The notes: generated from the sequence alone by a model not told the origin. A stretch of DNA of 64,000 nt from Pedobacter sp. BAL39 (GCF_000170795.1 NZ_ABCM01000017.1:1-64000); one strand, 5' to 3'. Shown: positions 1-9,692, counted from the first letter of the stretch. Numbers and translations are program-made.

Positions 1-112
1 AAACCTCCTATGGAATAACCAGATCATTGTGTGACATTCATTGACAGTCTCCCGGGCTGAGATTGATCAGGATGCTTGAGATAGATGTGATAAATGAATT
101 GGGCAGTTCCTG

Positions 113-958
113 TTACAGCGTTTTATCAAAAAAACGACTGATAAATAAAGCCTGGGTGACCAATGCCTTCCCGAAGTATTCAAAGTTATGCGAGCCTGGT
201 CTCGTGATAAAATCGTGGGGAATGTGACGTTCCAAAAGTTTCTCATGGAAACGCACATTGGGCTCATAGAAGAAGTCGCTGGTACCGCAGTCGATGATAA
301 TTGCGAGTTTGTTCGGGGTCAGTAAGTGAGTCAGGTTAATAACAGTGTTTGTTTCCCAGCGCTGAGGATAATCACTATAACTGCCGAGACGTTTGGCAAG
401 GTCCCAGTTTTCAGGGAAAGGGCGGATATCGACCCCTCCGGCGATGCTGCCGCAAGCACCGTATAAATCCTGATGACGGAATGCCAGGTACAATGCACCG
501 TGTCCACCCATGCTCAACCCGACGATCGCCCGGCCGGAACGTTCCTGGATTGTCGCATAATGCTGGTCAACAAAACTTACCAGTTCTTTGCTGATGTAGG
601 TCTCATAGCGATAAGCAGAATCTACAGGACTGTCATAATACCAGCTGGTGATACCGCCATCCGGGCATACAATAATCATCTGATAAAGATCGGACATCTT
701 CTTCACCACGTCCTTATCCCCTGGTTTGGCCAGCCATTCGGCATAGTTTCCCCCAGCACCATGCAAGAGATACATCACCGGTAATTTGGTGTTACTATTG
801 TATTTATCGGGTGTGACGACAGCTGCTTTTATCTTCTTGTGCATGGCCTCACTGCTGGTGAGCACGGTGTCCACCTTCGCGGCTTTGCCTGGCTGCGCAG
901 CAAGCAGGATAACGATAACCGATAAGATCGGTTTTAGGATAAAAAAAGTGATCTTCAT
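113..958 (-). CDS. Secreted alpha/beta-hydrolase esterase (esterase D / CE1-like)
   Basis: The 281-residue product starts with a hydrophobic signal peptide (about residues 1-26), so it is probably periplasmic or exported. The body is an alpha/beta hydrolase of the putative esterase family that includes S-formylglutathione hydrolase, feruloyl esterases and mycolyltransferases. Visible signs are the oxyanion motif YLLHGAGG near residue 65, the nucleophile elbow GLSMGGHGA with Ser149, a later acidic region DCGTSD, and the C-terminal GSHNFEYF carrying the catalytic His. Family knowledge supports ester hydrolysis of small acyl or feruloyl/acetyl groups; the substrate cannot be read from sequence. 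It stands alone, 77 bp downstream of the PqiA-like pair on the same strand, so co-transcription is possible but not shown. Confidence 0.85.
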   Translation of the reverse strand: MKITFFILKPILSVIVILLAAQPGKAAKVDTVLTSSEAMHKKIKAAVVTPDKYNSNTKLPVMYLLHGAGGNYAEWLAKPGDKDVVKKMSDLYQMIIVCPDGGITSWYYDSPVDSAYRYETYISKELVSFVDQHYATIQERSGRAIVGLSMGGHGALYLAFRHQDLYGACGSIAGGVDIRPFPENWDLAKRLGSYSDYPQRWETNTVINLTHLLTPNKLAIIIDCGTSDFFYEPNVRFHEKLLERHIPHDFITRPGSHNFEYFGKALVTQALFISRFFDKTL

Positions 959-1035
959 GGATAACTGAGATTAAGTTTGACTAAAATACAAATTTTATCC
1001 AGATGAAATCAACAGCGCCAGTAAGAGAAACAGGC

Positions 1036-2349
1036 TTAAAGCGGAACAGTTTTTTTGATCCTTTTGCAGATTAGGGTCAGCACAATTGAGTAGACAACAA
1101 ACCCGGTAAATATGAAATATCCGGCCTGTAGAGAAGTTGCATTTGAGGTGGTGGTAGATAGGATGTCTTCCTGGATGTTCAGGCCCGATAGCTGACTTTT
1201 TAAAATTCCATTAAGACCGATATAGGTCATCCCCACCCCTACGATCATCACATCTGCCATGTCCCATTTATCCAGATCAAAGGCCAGGAATTTAGCAACA
1301 CGATCTTCGGGATTGCGTTCCCTGTAACACACATACATGCCTTTACCGATGAGGCGCAGTAGAGGCAACACGAGTACGAACAAAAACAACAATACCCCTA
1401 CCAGAACAGCATCAGGTTTAGGTTCCTTCAGCAGGTCCATCACCACTGCAAAAATGCTTTTACTTTGAAAAAACAACACCTGATTGTCGAAGGAAAGTTT
1501 TTCGCCAAGCAATGTAAATTTCAAACTCTCAATACGCGCATCTACCTCGATGATGGTGGCGCTGGTACCCACAATCAAGATCACCAGTGCAAAAAGGATG
1601 GACACAATAAAAGCAGGCGTATAGAGCCGGGGCTGCATCCTTACCAGCCACCATAGCCCCAGCGCGAGGATTACAGCCCCCGCCATCACCAGTGCATATT
1701 GCATGGTCATCCTTTTGATGGTATCCAGCTTACGTTCTATCGTCTGGTCGAACTGCACCGCATTGTTCACTTTATACTTTTTATATACATTTCTGTTGAC
1801 GGTTACACTTGCGGGCTCACTGTTGTCGAAAGTTTGACTTTCCAGGGAGTCTATCTTGCTGCCGGCAACATATTTCAGTCGCTTCATGCTTGCCGGACTG
1901 CTCACTTTGTTAACAATCGTCCGCGCGAACTCAGGTATGGGCTGCCGCAATTCATCTTCATCGACAAATGTTTTAAAAGCGAACTTCTTGAGTTTACCAC
2001 CAATACTTTTTTGCGGTTTTTTGATGTCCTTAACAACCTTGGTGACGAGCCCATTCAACTGGACTTCTATCTTTTTCTGCAACGCTTTCTTTTGCTGAGC
2101 AGTAACCTTGAAATCGCCGATTTTATCTTCTACAATCCCAGTGATCTTTTCCCTCCACATGTCCACCGAGAACACGCCGAAAGTAATGTTATTAGATACG
2201 CTATAATCGATCTTAATCTGCTCACGTTCCCTGGAAAGCTGATATACCCTGAAGCCCGCCCAGCATTCTGCGACCAAAAGTGCCACCAGCGCAAGCATGA
2301 CCAGTATTCCTGGAAGGCCGATTTTATCTTTTGTTGTTGCTGAATTCAT
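1036..2349 (-). CDS. PqiA-like multi-pass membrane protein (copy 2)
   Basis: A 437-residue inner-membrane protein. One transmembrane helix lies at residues 13-31, followed by a long Lys-rich soluble segment (about 35-210), then hydrophobic helices near 215-265, 312-337, 370-385 and 405-430. The C-terminal half contains KWDMADVMIVG and a SQLSGLN stretch after it, which resemble the W-x-M-x-D-V signature of paraquat-inducible protein A. PqiA-family proteins work with MCE proteins in envelope lipid transport in Proteobacteria, but no MCE gene is present here. It is closely related to the gene immediately upstream on the same strand (37-bp gap), so the two are probably a tandem duplication in one operon. 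The N-terminal soluble insertion is not part of classical PqiA. Function beyond membrane location is inferred. Confidence 0.65.
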   Translation of the reverse strand: MNSATTKDKIGLPGILVMLALVALLVAECWAGFRVYQLSREREQIKIDYSVSNNITFGVFSVDMWREKITGIVEDKIGDFKVTAQQKKALQKKIEVQLNGLVTKVVKDIKKPQKSIGGKLKKFAFKTFVDEDELRQPIPEFARTIVNKVSSPASMKRLKYVAGSKIDSLESQTFDNSEPASVTVNRNVYKKYKVNNAVQFDQTIERKLDTIKRMTMQYALVMAGAVILALGLWWLVRMQPRLYTPAFIVSILFALVILIVGTSATIIEVDARIESLKFTLLGEKLSFDNQVLFFQSKSIFAVVMDLLKEPKPDAVLVGVLLFLFVLVLPLLRLIGKGMYVCYRERNPEDRVAKFLAFDLDKWDMADVMIVGVGMTYIGLNGILKSQLSGLNIQEDILSTTTSNATSLQAGYFIFTGFVVYSIVLTLICKRIKKTVPL

Positions 2350-2386
2350 CGTTTATAAGCTAATAAGGTTAGAGATTAAGGTATGA

Positions 2387-3685
2387 TTAATGCGCGTCGT
2401 GTGGGCTGATGTATTTTAGTATAGTAGAAAGTGTCAGCCCAAACAGCACAAAACAGATAAAGATGATATATCCCGGCTGCAGTGCCGTATTGTTGGTGGT
2501 AATGACCGTCAGCAGGTCGCTCTTAATGTTCAATCCCTTCAACTGACTATCCAGCAGTCCGTTTAAGCCAATATATACCATCAATATAGCGATCACAATC
2601 ACATCGGCCATGCTCCATTTGCCCGAGCGGAACGCAAAGAACCTGATGAACCTGTTCTCGGCGATCTTCTTTTTTCCAAGCAGGTGAATGCCTGTTGAGG
2701 CTAGCTTGATCACAGGAAAAGCCACACTGAACATGAAAATCAAAGCGCCAACCAGAATAGAATCAATCGCCGGCTGTTTCATCAAGATACGCACGACATC
2801 GAGAATGCTCTTACTCTGGAAAAACAACACCTGGTTTTCAAACAGCACATGCTCCCCCAACAAGACAAAATCGAAGGACCTGACACGTGCATCAACTTCA
2901 ATCATGGAGGCCATAAGTCCCACTACCAATAAGATGAACGCAAAACACAAGGATAGGATAAATAAGGTCGCATGCAGCTCTTTCTTTTTCCTCAGCAGCC
3001 ACCAGGTAATCAATACCAAGGCGATACAGGCCATCATAATGAAAGAATGCGTATAGGTTTCGGTCTTGATCTTCGCCAGGCGTTTTTTCAGCAATTCATT
3101 CAGCTTTTCTGTGGAAGTCACCTTATACCTTTTGAACACTTCACCTGTCTCCGCTTGTCTTACGGCCAGCGTGCTGTCTACATAGTCGGTGTGCTGTAGG
3201 TTATCGAATTTCTCCATAGCAAGCCTGCTCATTTTCTTTTTGTTGGCGGGGTCATCAAGCTCAGCCATCACCTGGTCGGCAAAACCAGGGACTTTCTCCC
3301 TGATCTTATCGGTATTCACGAAAGTTTTGATGACAAACTTCTTGATCTTTCCGTCAAGTGTCTTTTTCTTTTTGTTGACCAGTGCCTCGGCCTTATCGAT
3401 CAGGGCCAGCATCACCTGTTCCACTTCTGTGCGCAGCTGCTTTTTCTGTTGTGGCGTCAGTTCAAAATTGCGCACCTGATGATGCAGGATACCTGAAACC
3501 TTATCCCTCCACTGATCCACAGAAAATAAACCGAAGCTAATGTTGTTCACATTAGAGTAATCGGTTTTGATCTGGTGCTGTTCCCCTGAGAGCTGATGAA
3601 GCCTGTAAGCCGAAAAGCCCTCAACGAACAGCAGGATGCCGAGACCTAAAATCAATAGGAGTCTGGGGCCGTTTAACTTTTTCAC
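2387..3685 (-). CDS. PqiA-like multi-pass membrane protein (copy 1)
   Basis: A 432-residue paralogue of the next gene, with the same plan: an N-terminal membrane helix (residues 8-26), a Lys/Glu-rich soluble segment (30-210), and four to five later helices. Shared landmarks include VDQWRDKVSGI (VDMWREKITGI in the sister), FFQSKSILDVV (FFQSKSIFAVV) and KWSMADVIVIAILMVYIGLN, which resembles the PqiA family signature. The start codon is GTG at 3685; there is no ATG nearby in frame and the Lys-Lys plus hydrophobic stretch right after it fits a membrane protein N-terminus. The upstream region is the 380-bp gap before the tRNA, so any promoter for the pair lies there. The role is not known. Confidence 0.65.
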   Translation of the reverse strand: MKKLNGPRLLLILGLGILLFVEGFSAYRLHQLSGEQHQIKTDYSNVNNISFGLFSVDQWRDKVSGILHHQVRNFELTPQQKKQLRTEVEQVMLALIDKAEALVNKKKKTLDGKIKKFVIKTFVNTDKIREKVPGFADQVMAELDDPANKKKMSRLAMEKFDNLQHTDYVDSTLAVRQAETGEVFKRYKVTSTEKLNELLKKRLAKIKTETYTHSFIMMACIALVLITWWLLRKKKELHATLFILSLCFAFILLVVGLMASMIEVDARVRSFDFVLLGEHVLFENQVLFFQSKSILDVVRILMKQPAIDSILVGALIFMFSVAFPVIKLASTGIHLLGKKKIAENRFIRFFAFRSGKWSMADVIVIAILMVYIGLNGLLDSQLKGLNIKSDLLTVITTNNTALQPGYIIFICFVLFGLTLSTILKYISPHDAH

Positions 3686-4032
3686 GCTCGTATCTGGATA
3701 GTAGAAGGTTTAATTTGTCATACAACCAATGGTATCTAAAAATGTTTTTGAACCGACAAAAATTAAGAGAGTGTGATAGAAATAGCAGATTAAGATTTAT
3801 AATAGCCCAAATCGTGTATACAAACATTGCGAACGTACCTTGTTCGCTGCTGCAAAGGGGTTGCGTAGCCACCACGTAGCCATTGGTTCGCAATTTGATA
3901 GGCTAAGCCCCATGAAATCGCTTCGAAATACATCCTGGACGCATTTTTAGTAGCGGTTAGACCCCAAATTAGATCGGCAGGAGCCATGAATAAGATTATA
4001 GCCCACTACTGCAGAAAAAACCCTTAAAACCA
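3686..4032. other. Intergenic gap upstream of the PqiA-like pair
   Basis: About 350 bp between the divergent end of the PqiA-like operon and the tRNA-Phe terminator. Two short open frames here overlap each other, lack recognizable starts and match nothing I know, so I do not call genes. The only structure seen is a 9-bp inverted repeat, ATTGCGAAC at 3826-3834 and GTTCGCAAT at 3886-3894, separated by 51 bp. The promoter for the minus-strand pair must lie in the part near 3700-3800, but no clear Bacteroidota TAnnTTTG box is evident. Confidence 0.4.
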
Positions 4033-4066
4033 AAAAAGCCTTATTTCATTTGAAATAAGGCTTTTT
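4033..4066. terminator. Hairpin terminator downstream of tRNA-Phe copy 1
   Basis: A perfect 16-bp stem (AAAAAGCCTTATTTCA at 4033-4048, complement at 4051-4066) with A- and T-tracts on its two sides, so it could work in both directions. It lies directly after the 3' CCA end of the minus-strand tRNA. Nearly the same hairpin follows the second tRNA-Phe copy. Confidence 0.85.
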
Positions 4067-4068
4067 AC

Positions 4069-4144
4069 TGGTGGTGCCAGCTGGAATCGAACCAGCGACA
4101 CAAGGATTTTCAGTCCTTTGCTCTACCGACTGAGCTATGGCACC
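4069..4144 (-). tRNA. tRNA-Phe (GAA), copy 1
   Basis: Read on the minus strand it folds as a 76-nt tRNA: acceptor GGTGCCA paired with TGGCACC, D-arm GCTCAGTCGGTAGAGC, anticodon stem AAGGA/TCCTT with loop CTGAAAA giving anticodon GAA, and T-loop TTCGATT. The 3' CCA is encoded in the DNA. It is identical over all 76 bases to the copy at 8098-8173. Confidence 0.97.
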
Positions 4145-4421
4145 ATCTCCCGTATCGGGGTTGCAAATGTAAAATCTTTTTTCGAAAATCCAAACCAGAC
4201 ATCAATGAATATTTACCAATAATCGACTGCAAACTCGTAACCATTTAATTTTATGGGATTTAAAAAATGTGTTTTCTGCTGGTATACGTTCTGATCAGAA
4301 CATTTACTCGATTCCTCCCGGCAGTTTGCTAAAAGAGCTCACCTTATTGGCTTTATTTTCTTTAAATTGCAGTCAGGTTCTTTTGCATATTACATCAATC
4401 GAAAAAAATCTACACCTCGGC

Positions 4422-4441
4422 TACCCATAGTTCTATGGGTA
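4422..4441. promoter_or_regulatory. 20-bp palindrome upstream of prpB, candidate operator
   Basis: TACCCATAG (4422-4430) and CTATGGGTA (4433-4441) form a perfect 9-bp inverted repeat with a 2-bp centre, ending 64 bp before the prpB start. Its position in the 360-bp leader region of the prp operon (4145-4505), which otherwise holds no gene that I can see, fits an operator for a dimeric regulator. No regulator gene of the PrpR or GntR type lies next to it, so the binding protein is unknown. Confidence 0.45.
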
Positions 4442-4505
4442 TCAGTTTCGCATGGTGTCAACATCAAAGAACTGCTAACCAATATAAATCTGTAAAAAAC
4501 TGACA

Positions 4506-5405
4506 ATGCAAACAAGAATTCTTAAATCCCCCGGTGAGAAATTCCGGGAGGCTTTAAAAAAGGAAAGTCCGCTCCAGATTGTAGGCGCCATCAACGCCAA
4601 TCATGCCCTACTGGCACAGCAAGCGGGCTTCAATGCCATTTACCTTTCAGGAGGAGGTGTAGCTGCAGGATCATTGGGCATCCCAGACCTCGGAATTACC
4701 ACACTTGAAGATGTCCTGATTGACATCCAGCGCATCACAGGTGTGTGTGACCTGCCCCTCATGGTGGATGTGGATACGGGTTTCGGCCCTTCGGCATTTA
4801 ACATTGCCCGTACCGTAAAATCATTGATCAAAGCAGGCGCGGCGGCACTGCACATTGAGGATCAGGTAGCCGCCAAACGTTGCGGTCACCGCCCGGGAAA
4901 GGAAGTTGTGAGCAAAGAAGAAATGGCTGACCGACTCAAGGCCGCTGTAGATGCCAGAACCGATGAACATTTTGTCATAGGCGCACGTACAGATGCTTTC
5001 CAGGCGGAGGGTCTGGACAAAACACTGGAAAGAGCGGTTGCTTACGCCGCAGCAGGGGCCGACTTTATCTTCGCGGAAGCCATCGCGGACCTCTCCCACT
5101 ATCAGAAATTCGTCGACGCCACAGGAATTCCCGTACTCGCCAACATTACTGAGTTTGGAATGATCAGGATGTATACTGTTGATGAGCTCCGAGATGCTGG
5201 CGTCGGTCTGGTATTATACCCGCTTTCGGCCTTTCGTGCGGCCAATAAAGCGGCAGAAAATGTCTATCAGCACATCCGCAAAGATGGTACACAGCAGCAT
5301 GTGCTGGATACCATGCAAACAAGGGAAGAGCTTTATAAAAGCATTGGCTATCACGACTACGAGCAAAAATTAGATCACCTTTTTAAAGCAGACAAGCATG
5401 ACTGA
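4506..5405 (+). CDS. prpB: Methylisocitrate lyase
   Basis: A 299-residue cytoplasmic enzyme of the isocitrate lyase/PEP mutase superfamily that splits 2-methylisocitrate into pyruvate and succinate in the methylcitrate cycle. The sequence shows the substrate loop LSGGGVAAG (48-55), metal-site segment DVDTGFG (88-94), HIEDQ (116-120), and the catalytic loop KRCGH at 124-128 with Cys126. Length matches family members (about 290-300). It is the first gene of an operon with prpC, whose start codon overlaps its last codons by 8 bp, suggesting translational coupling. Oxaloacetate hydrolase or phosphonopyruvate hydrolase are less likely because of the KRCGH motif and the prpC-prpD neighbours. Confidence 0.95.
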   Translation: MQTRILKSPGEKFREALKKESPLQIVGAINANHALLAQQAGFNAIYLSGGGVAAGSLGIPDLGITTLEDVLIDIQRITGVCDLPLMVDVDTGFGPSAFNIARTVKSLIKAGAAALHIEDQVAAKRCGHRPGKEVVSKEEMADRLKAAVDARTDEHFVIGARTDAFQAEGLDKTLERAVAYAAAGADFIFAEAIADLSHYQKFVDATGIPVLANITEFGMIRMYTVDELRDAGVGLVLYPLSAFRAANKAAENVYQHIRKDGTQQHVLDTMQTREELYKSIGYHDYEQKLDHLFKADKHD

Positions 5406-6552
5406 GCATCAGGAAACCCCGGCTTTCAGGCCTAAAAAAAGTGTAGCGCTTTCTGGTGTCCCCGCAGGGAACACCGCATTATGCAGCGTAGGAAAGAGTG
5501 GCAATGACCTCCATTACAGGGGTTACAACATCCTGGACCTGGCAGAAAAAGCCGAGTTTGAAGAGGTTGCCTATCTGCTGATTTACGGCGCGCTTCCCAC
5601 CAGGTCGCAGCTGATCAACTATAAAACCAAATTGAAGTCGTTACGGGGGCTCCCCAATTCGGTTAAAAATATCTTACAGCAAATTCCTGCAGCGGCACAT
5701 CCAATGGATGTCATGCGCTCCACGGTTTCTGCCATTGGCAGCATCCAGCCGGAAAGGGACGACCACAATGTTTCCGGAGCAAGGGACATCGCCGACAAGC
5801 TACTAGCCTGTTTCAGCTCAGCGTTGTTGTACTGGTATCACTATGCCCACAACGGAAAAACAATAGAGGTAGAAACGGATGACGATTCAATTGGCGGACA
5901 TTTCCTTCACTTGTTACATGGACGGAAACCTCCGGAATCCTGGGTAAAGGCCATGCAGATCTCGCTTAACCTATACGCTGAACATGAATTCAATGCTTCC
6001 ACCTTTACCGCCAGGGTGATTGCAGGGACAGGATCTGACATCTATTCTGCCATAACAGGGGCCATAGGTGCATTGCGCGGTCCGAAACATGGGGGCGCCA
6101 ATGAGGTGGCCTATGATATTCAAAGCAGATACGGCTCTCCGGAAGAAGCAGAAGCAGACATTCACAGGCGCCTGGAAAACAAGGAAGTCATCATCGGCTT
6201 CGGACACCCTGTTTACACCATTTCAGATCCCCGTAACATCGTTATCAAAAAGGTTGCCGGGCATTTATCCGAAGAAGCCGGCGACATGATGCTCTATACC
6301 ATCGCCGATCGTTTAGAAAGCCTCATGTGGGAGGAAAAGAAAATGTTCGCCAACCTCGACTGGTTCTCTGCAGTTTCCTATCACCTGATGGGAATACCGA
6401 CCCTCATGTTTACTCCCCTCTTTGTAATCTCAAGGGTGACGGGATGGAGTGCCCACATCATTGAACAACGGCAGGATGGAAAGATCATCCGCCCAAGTGC
6501 CAACTACACCGGTCCGGAAAACAGGGATTTTGTCCCGATGGAAAACCGCTAA
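5398..6552 (+). CDS. prpC: 2-methylcitrate synthase
   Basis: A 384-residue citrate synthase-fold enzyme expected to condense propionyl-CoA with oxaloacetate. The catalytic triad of the fold is visible: His231 in GPKHGGANE, His270 in GFGHPVY and Asp321 in NLDWFSA. The short length (citrate synthases of the TCA cycle in Bacteroidota are usually about 430 residues) and the position between prpB and prpD point to the methylcitrate-specific enzyme. It starts inside the prpB stop region (ATGACTGA), so translation is probably coupled. Some activity with acetyl-CoA is usual for the family. Confidence 0.93.
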   Translation: MTEHQETPAFRPKKSVALSGVPAGNTALCSVGKSGNDLHYRGYNILDLAEKAEFEEVAYLLIYGALPTRSQLINYKTKLKSLRGLPNSVKNILQQIPAAAHPMDVMRSTVSAIGSIQPERDDHNVSGARDIADKLLACFSSALLYWYHYAHNGKTIEVETDDDSIGGHFLHLLHGRKPPESWVKAMQISLNLYAEHEFNASTFTARVIAGTGSDIYSAITGAIGALRGPKHGGANEVAYDIQSRYGSPEEAEADIHRRLENKEVIIGFGHPVYTISDPRNIVIKKVAGHLSEEAGDMMLYTIADRLESLMWEEKKMFANLDWFSAVSYHLMGIPTLMFTPLFVISRVTGWSAHIIEQRQDGKIIRPSANYTGPENRDFVPMENR

Positions 6553-6581
6553 GAAACAATATTTATCAAAAGAATTATAAA

Positions 6582-8033
6582 ATGTCAACATATATCTCTA
6601 ACGAAAGGCCGCAGCCTGACAAGGTCTTAACAGACATTGTCGATTATGTCTTAAACTATGAAATCACAAACACCCTGGCCTGGCAAACTGCACATTACTG
6701 CCTGCTGGATACTCTGGGATGTGGACTGGAAGCCTTAACCTACCCCGCTTGCACCAAATTACTGGGACCTATTGTACAGGGAACTGTCGTTCCCAATGGC
6801 GCAAAAGTCCCCGGAACTCAGTTTCAGCTTGACCCTGTGCAGGCTGCATTTAATATCGGGACCATCATCCGCTGGCTGGATTTTAATGATACCTGGCTGG
6901 CTGCAGAATGGGGCCACCCTTCAGATAACCTGGGTGGCATCCTTGCTACCGCCGACTGGCTTTCGAGAACTGCCATTGCAAATGGCAAACCTGCATTGCT
7001 GGTGAAAGATGTACTGGAAGGCATGATCAAGGCGCATGAAATTCAGGGCGTACTGGCATTGGAAAACTCTTTTAACAAAGTAGGTCTGGATCATGTAATC
7101 CTGGTAAAGATTGCTTCAACTGCTGTGGTCGGAAAGCTAATCGGGCTGACACGCGACGAACTCATCAATGCGGTTTCATTGGCTTTCGTAGACGGGCAGT
7201 CATTGAGGACATACCGGCACTCCCCGAATACCGGAAGCCGGAAATCCTGGGCGGCCGGAGATGCAACTTCCCGTGCTGTTCGCCTGGCACTGATTGCAAA
7301 AACCGGAGAAATGGGGTATCCATCGGTGCTGACGGCCAAAACCTGGGGATTTTATGATGTTTCCTTCAAAGGCAACGAATTTAAGTTCCAGCGTGAATAC
7401 GGCTCTTATGTAATGGAAAACATCCTGTTTAAAATATCCTTCCCTGCAGAATTCCATTCCCAAACAGCAGTAGAAGCGGCTATGACCCTGCATGGGGAGT
7501 TAAAAATACTGGGCAGAGCAGCGACAGAAATCAAAAAGATCACGATCCGTACACATGAAGCGGCAATCCGCATCATCGACAAAAAAGGGCCGCTGGACAA
7601 TCCCGCCGATAGAGACCATTGCATCCAGTATATGGTCGCAGTACCGCTGATCTACGGACGATTGACAGCAGCAGACTACGAAGACAACATCGCTGTTGAC
7701 CCGAGAATTGACGTACTCAGGGACAAAATGGAATGTATTGAAGATCCTCGGTTTACCATCGACTATCATGATCCTGCAAAACGCTCGATTGCAAATGCAT
7801 TGACAATAGAATTGAATGACGGAACCATTCTGGAAGAGGTAGTGGTAGAATACCCGATCGGCCACCAGCGCCGGAGAACAGAAGGGATTCCTGAATTGCT
7901 CGATAAATTCAAAATCAACCTTGCAAGGAAATTCCCTGAAAAACAACAACAGGTAATTCTGGATGCTTCACTGGATCATGACAAGCTTTCGAATATGCAG
8001 GTACATGAGTTTGTAGATTTGTTGGTGATATAA
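6582..8033 (+). CDS. prpD: 2-methylcitrate dehydratase (MmgE/PrpD family)
   Basis: A 483-residue MmgE/PrpD-family protein. The early segment [13 protein letters not shown] and the middle segments [17 protein letters not shown] and [12 protein letters not shown] are hallmark PrpD regions. The enzyme dehydrates 2-methylcitrate to 2-methyl-cis-aconitate, completing with prpB and prpC a route from propionyl-CoA to pyruvate and succinate; rehydration would use an aconitase encoded elsewhere. Length equals that of characterised PrpD (about 483). It follows prpC by 29 bp in the same operon. No prpE or regulator is present, so propionyl-CoA probably comes from degradation of odd-chain acids or branched amino acids. 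Confidence 0.95.
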   Translation: MSTYISNERPQPDKVLTDIVDYVLNYEITNTLAWQTAHYCLLDTLGCGLEALTYPACTKLLGPIVQGTVVPNGAKVPGTQFQLDPVQAAFNIGTIIRWLDFNDTWLAAEWGHPSDNLGGILATADWLSRTAIANGKPALLVKDVLEGMIKAHEIQGVLALENSFNKVGLDHVILVKIASTAVVGKLIGLTRDELINAVSLAFVDGQSLRTYRHSPNTGSRKSWAAGDATSRAVRLALIAKTGEMGYPSVLTAKTWGFYDVSFKGNEFKFQREYGSYVMENILFKISFPAEFHSQTAVEAAMTLHGELKILGRAATEIKKITIRTHEAAIRIIDKKGPLDNPADRDHCIQYMVAVPLIYGRLTAADYEDNIAVDPRIDVLRDKMECIEDPRFTIDYHDPAKRSIANALTIELNDGTILEEVVVEYPIGHQRRRTEGIPELLDKFKINLARKFPEKQQQVILDASLDHDKLSNMQVHEFVDLLVI

Positions 8034-8058
8034 AAAAAAGAAAAATGCCTTTAAAAGT

Positions 8059-8095
8059 AAAAAAGCCTTATTTCTGATTGAAATAAGGCTTTTTT
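8059..8095. terminator. Bidirectional terminator between prpD and tRNA-Phe copy 2
   Basis: Perfect 16-bp stem AAAAAAGCCTTATTTC (8059-8074) and its complement (8080-8095) with a 5-nt loop, flanked by T-tracts on both strands. It can end the plus-strand prp operon and the minus-strand tRNA. It differs from the 4033-4066 hairpin mainly in the loop. Confidence 0.87.
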
Positions 8096-8097
8096 AC

Positions 8098-8173
8098 TGG
8101 TGGTGCCAGCTGGAATCGAACCAGCGACACAAGGATTTTCAGTCCTTTGCTCTACCGACTGAGCTATGGCACC
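8098..8173 (-). tRNA. tRNA-Phe (GAA), copy 2
   Basis: Identical in all 76 bases to the tRNA at 4069-4144, with encoded CCA and anticodon GAA. Same orientation as copy 1, placing the prp operon between two direct tRNA repeats 4029 bp apart. Confidence 0.97.
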
Positions 8174-8366
8174 GTTTGTATATTGTTCCCATTGTTTGGG
8201 AATGCAAATGTAGAGTCTTTTTTTGTAAAACCATCTTTTATTTGAAAAAAGTTCAAAATCCCTCAGTTTTATTTAGAAACCCTAAAAACTGTAGACTTTA
8301 TGCATGCATAGTAAGTGGTTTTCTGAGATTTGTTTTAACTTAGCATCAACTAAACTATCTTCGAAA

Positions 8367-9662
8367 ATGGTATCACAAATCCTGTTTATTGTCCTTACAC
8401 TGGCTGCCGTAGCATGGTTCAGCTATAATGTAAAGAAGGTAATCCGTAATATCAGGCTGGGAAAACCAGCAAATAGAGATGATCAGCCGAAGAAAAGGCT
8501 GATGACAATGCTCAAAGTTGCATTCGGACAAACCAAGATGTTCTTCCGTCCTGTTCCTGCTGTATTACACCTGATCGTTTATGCAGGATTTGTCATCATC
8601 AACCTTGAAGTCCTGGAGATCATGATCGATGGGATCTTTGGCAGCCACCGCGTTTTCGGCGGACTGGGTATTTTTTATAATTTCCTGATTGGCTCCTTTG
8701 AGCTCCTTGCCCTGGGTGTATGGCTGGGATGTGCCATTTTCCTCATCCGGAGGAACATCATCAGGCTGAAGCGTTTCAGCGGAGTCGAGATGACCAGCTG
8801 GCCGAAGTCTGACGCCAACTACATCCTCATTACAGAGATCTTACTGATGAGTGCCTTCCTGCTGATGAATGCTGCCGATGCAAAACTGCAGTCATTGGGT
8901 GCCGCACACTACATCAGCGCCGGAGCGTTTCCCGTAAGCCAGTACCTGACAGGCCTCCTTCCTGATACCGAGGTCAGCCTTGTGGCCATTGAAAGAGGCT
9001 GCTGGTGGTTCCACATCATCGGGATCTTCGGATTTTTAAATTACCTGCCCTACTCCAAACATTTTCATATCCTGTTTGCCTTCCCGAATACTTACTTCTC
9101 CAACCTGGAGCCAAAAGGTGAATTCACAAATATGCTGAGTGTCACAAATGAAGTAAAAGCGATGTTGGATCCTTCATTTACGCCCCCTGAGGGGGAAGTC
9201 GGGAGGTTTGGCGCAAAAGATGTCAATGACCTGAGTTGGGTTAACCTGATGAATGCGTATACTTGCACCGAGTGTGGAAGATGCACCTCTGTATGCCCGG
9301 CAAACATCACCGGAAAACTGTTGTCCCCGCGCAAGATCATGATGGACACGAGGGACAGGCTTGAAGAAGTGGGCAAAAACATAGACAAGACCGGCAATGG
9401 TTTCGATGACGGCAAGTCCCTCATCGACACCTATATCAGTCGCGAGGAGATATGGGCATGTACCAGCTGTAACGCCTGTACGCAGGCCTGCCCGATCAAT
9501 ATTGATCCGCTGGCCATCATTATAGAACTGCGCAGGTTTGCCGTGATGGAAGAGTCACAGTCGCCGGCCAGCATCAACGCCATGCTTGGTAACATTGAAA
9601 ACAATGGCGCCCCATGGAAATATTCTCCGGCAGATCGTTTCAACTGGGCAAAAGAAAGTTAA
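8367..9662 (+). CDS. Membrane-bound 2x[4Fe-4S] oxidoreductase subunit (HdrD/GlpC-like, membrane part)
   Basis: A 431-residue protein combining a membrane domain and an Fe-S domain. The N-terminal half has about five hydrophobic helices (residues 3-18, 60-85, 100-125, 150-172, 210-230). The C-terminal half has two ferredoxin-type motifs, CTECGRCTSVCPA starting at Cys300 and CTSCNACTQACPI starting at Cys365, each binding a [4Fe-4S] cluster. The chosen ATG at 8367 precedes the first helix directly; an in-frame ATG at 8304 would add 21 polar residues. Its partner with CCG domains starts 30 bp downstream, so together they resemble heterodisulfide reductase HdrDE or GlpC-type quinone-linked electron carriers. 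The electron donor is unknown, since no dehydrogenase is adjacent. Confidence 0.85.
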   Translation: MVSQILFIVLTLAAVAWFSYNVKKVIRNIRLGKPANRDDQPKKRLMTMLKVAFGQTKMFFRPVPAVLHLIVYAGFVIINLEVLEIMIDGIFGSHRVFGGLGIFYNFLIGSFELLALGVWLGCAIFLIRRNIIRLKRFSGVEMTSWPKSDANYILITEILLMSAFLLMNAADAKLQSLGAAHYISAGAFPVSQYLTGLLPDTEVSLVAIERGCWWFHIIGIFGFLNYLPYSKHFHILFAFPNTYFSNLEPKGEFTNMLSVTNEVKAMLDPSFTPPEGEVGRFGAKDVNDLSWVNLMNAYTCTECGRCTSVCPANITGKLLSPRKIMMDTRDRLEEVGKNIDKTGNGFDDGKSLIDTYISREEIWACTSCNACTQACPINIDPLAIIIELRRFAVMEESQSPASINAMLGNIENNGAPWKYSPADRFNWAKES

Positions 9663-9692
9663 TCCAAATTATTAAATCGACTATTACAGAAG

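Noticed and set aside
1699-2343. 214-codon plus-strand open frame
   Set aside because: Antisense shadow of the PqiA-like gene; composition is that of a complement frame.
3621-3987. Two overlapping minus-strand open frames upstream of the PqiA-like pair
   Set aside because: They overlap each other and one overlaps the start of the real gene; no family resemblance or start context.
4069-8173. Integrative element using tRNA-Phe as attachment site
   Set aside because: No integrase or other mobility gene lies between the copies and the whole tRNA, not only its 3' end, is repeated; a tRNA duplication explains it as well.
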